From NCBI RefSeq assembly GCF_021538675.1, contig NZ_JAJUKH010000001.1, forward strand, positions 124,001-188,000: DNA of 64,000 bases, read 5' to 3'. The notes under the pieces were generated by a model that worked only from the letters and a program-made list of their open reading frames with translations, ran no database searches and was not told the origin of the DNA. Position 1 is the stretch's first letter, and each line of letters starts with the position of its first letter. Made by a program: the position numbers and the translations under genes. Positions 63,321 through 64,000 of this stretch are shown here, piece after piece. Source of the DNA: Paenarthrobacter sp. AR 02. GTDB taxonomy: Bacteria; Actinomycetota; Actinomycetes; Actinomycetales; Micrococcaceae.

Positions 63321-64000
63321 ATGACCAACTCCGCTGACGACAATGATGTTGTCATTCTTGCCGCTTCCCGAACCCCACAGGGTCGGCTCAACGGGCAACT
63401 GGCGGGATTCACCGCCGTCGACCTTGGTGCGCACGCCATAACAGCCGCCTTGGCAGCCAGCGGCGCGAAAGCCGAACAGGTGGACGCCGTCATTATGGGC
63501 CAGGTACTGCAGGCCGGCGCCGGACAGAATCCGGCCCGCCAGAGCGCCATCGCCGCAGGTATCGGGTGGAACATCCCGGCCGTAACCATCAACAAAGTGT
63601 GCCTCTCCGGATTGACCGCAGTGATCGATGCTGCGCGCATGATCCGCAGCGGGGACGCGACAGTGGTGGTTGCCGGTGGCCAGGAATCCATGAGCCGCGC
63701 TCCCCACCTCCTGCCGGGTTCCCGGCAGGGATGGACCTACGGAGCCATCCAGGCCCTGGACGTCGCCGCCCACGACGGCCTCACCGATGCCTTCGATGGC
63801 CAGTCAATGGGTCTTTCCACCGAAACCAAGAACGTCACGCTCGGCATTGACCGCACCTCCCAGGACGAGGTCGCGGCCGCTTCACACCAGCGGGCCGCCG
63901 CGGCCATCGCAGACGGGACGTTCGACGTCGAAATCGCTCCGGTCAGCGTGAAGCAGCGCAAGGGCGATCCGGTGGTCCTCACCACGGACGAAGGAGTGCG
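63321..64000 (+). CDS. Acetyl-CoA C-acyltransferase / thiolase (partial, cut by right edge)
   Basis: Thiolase of the AtoB/FadA fold, first ~226 residues present. VILAASRTPQGRLNGQL opens the fold; the acyl-accepting Cys is C94 in NKVCLSG, with Leu where Gly is more common; VVVAGGQESMSRAPHLLPG follows. ATG at 63321 sits behind AAGAGAGACC. The C-terminal His and second Cys lie beyond the edge, so biosynthetic versus degradative role cannot be told. Divergent from rpoB. Confidence 0.9.
   Translation, partial: MTNSADDNDVVILAASRTPQGRLNGQLAGFTAVDLGAHAITAALAASGAKAEQVDAVIMGQVLQAGAGQNPARQSAIAAGIGWNIPAVTINKVCLSGLTAVIDAARMIRSGDATVVVAGGQESMSRAPHLLPGSRQGWTYGAIQALDVAAHDGLTDAFDGQSMGLSTETKNVTLGIDRTSQDEVAAASHQRAAAAIADGTFDVEIAPVSVKQRKGDPVVLTTDEGV

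Overview
The window is GC-rich actinobacterial chromosome. Gene content and protein sequences (acidic or Ala/Glu-rich tails on several ribosomal proteins, GTG and TTG starts, no-zinc short adenylate kinase, a Gram-positive Tad pilus locus) fit the Micrococcaceae, most likely Arthrobacter sensu lato (Arthrobacter/Paenarthrobacter). The genus is inferred from recognised protein families, not from a database search. Almost the whole translation and transcription core lies on the minus strand, with accessory blocks inserted between its operons.

Layout. 1-7.7 kb (minus): treY (cut by the left edge) and treX/glgX of trehalose synthesis, then nnr, acpS and glmS. 7.9-9.7 kb (plus): coaA and a lipoprotein D,D-carboxypeptidase. 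9.7-12.2 kb (minus): glmM, rpsI, rplM. 12.5-20.9 kb (plus): a complete Gram-positive Tad/Flp pilus locus (prepilin peptidase, flp, cpaB, tadZ, tadA, tadB, tadC, tadE, tadG). 21.2-22.3 kb (plus): a TasA/CalY-type protein with a SipW-class signal peptide and a second small secreted protein. 22.4-26.5 kb (minus): truA, rplQ, rpoA, rpsK, rpsM, rpmJ, infA. 26.7-31.3 kb: a P1-family (S58) peptidase and a CUT1-type sugar ABC importer without its own ATPase. 31.3-44.2 kb (minus): map, adk, secY, then the spc and S10 ribosomal operons. 44.6-50.4 kb: a GH1 beta-glycosidase, a 42-residue membrane protein and a 1393-residue polytopic membrane protein of unknown function. 50.5-62.9 kb (minus): tuf, fusA, rpsG, rpsL, rpoC, rpoB. 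63.3 kb to the right edge (plus): the start of a thiolase.

How the parts work together. The ribosomal and RNA polymerase genes form several transcription units separated by hairpin terminators that can be read directly (near 11.2, 23.2, 32.3, 34.3, 38.8, 50.5 and 55.3 kb). Candidate minus-strand promoters share a TAGACT -10 box (secY, tuf, rpsL, truA). glmS, glmM and the carboxypeptidase supply or trim peptidoglycan. The Tad genes overlap by a few bases and should be co-translated into a surface pilus; the adjacent SipW-class protein may be a second surface fibre.

Best candidates for something new: (i) the pilus plus SipW-class protein block sitting between truA and rplM, the interval that holds ESX-4 in mycobacteria; (ii) an operator-like inverted repeat and a repeated GAGTAC element in front of flp; (iii) an 11-base element, TCATATAGCGG, shared by the upstream regions of rpoA and rpoB; (iv) a rplQ terminator embedded in the 5' end of truA; (v) the unknown 1393-residue membrane protein with its tiny partner. 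rpsD and rpsN are missing from their usual operon positions. No CRISPR array, tRNA, rRNA, insertion sequence or prophage was seen.
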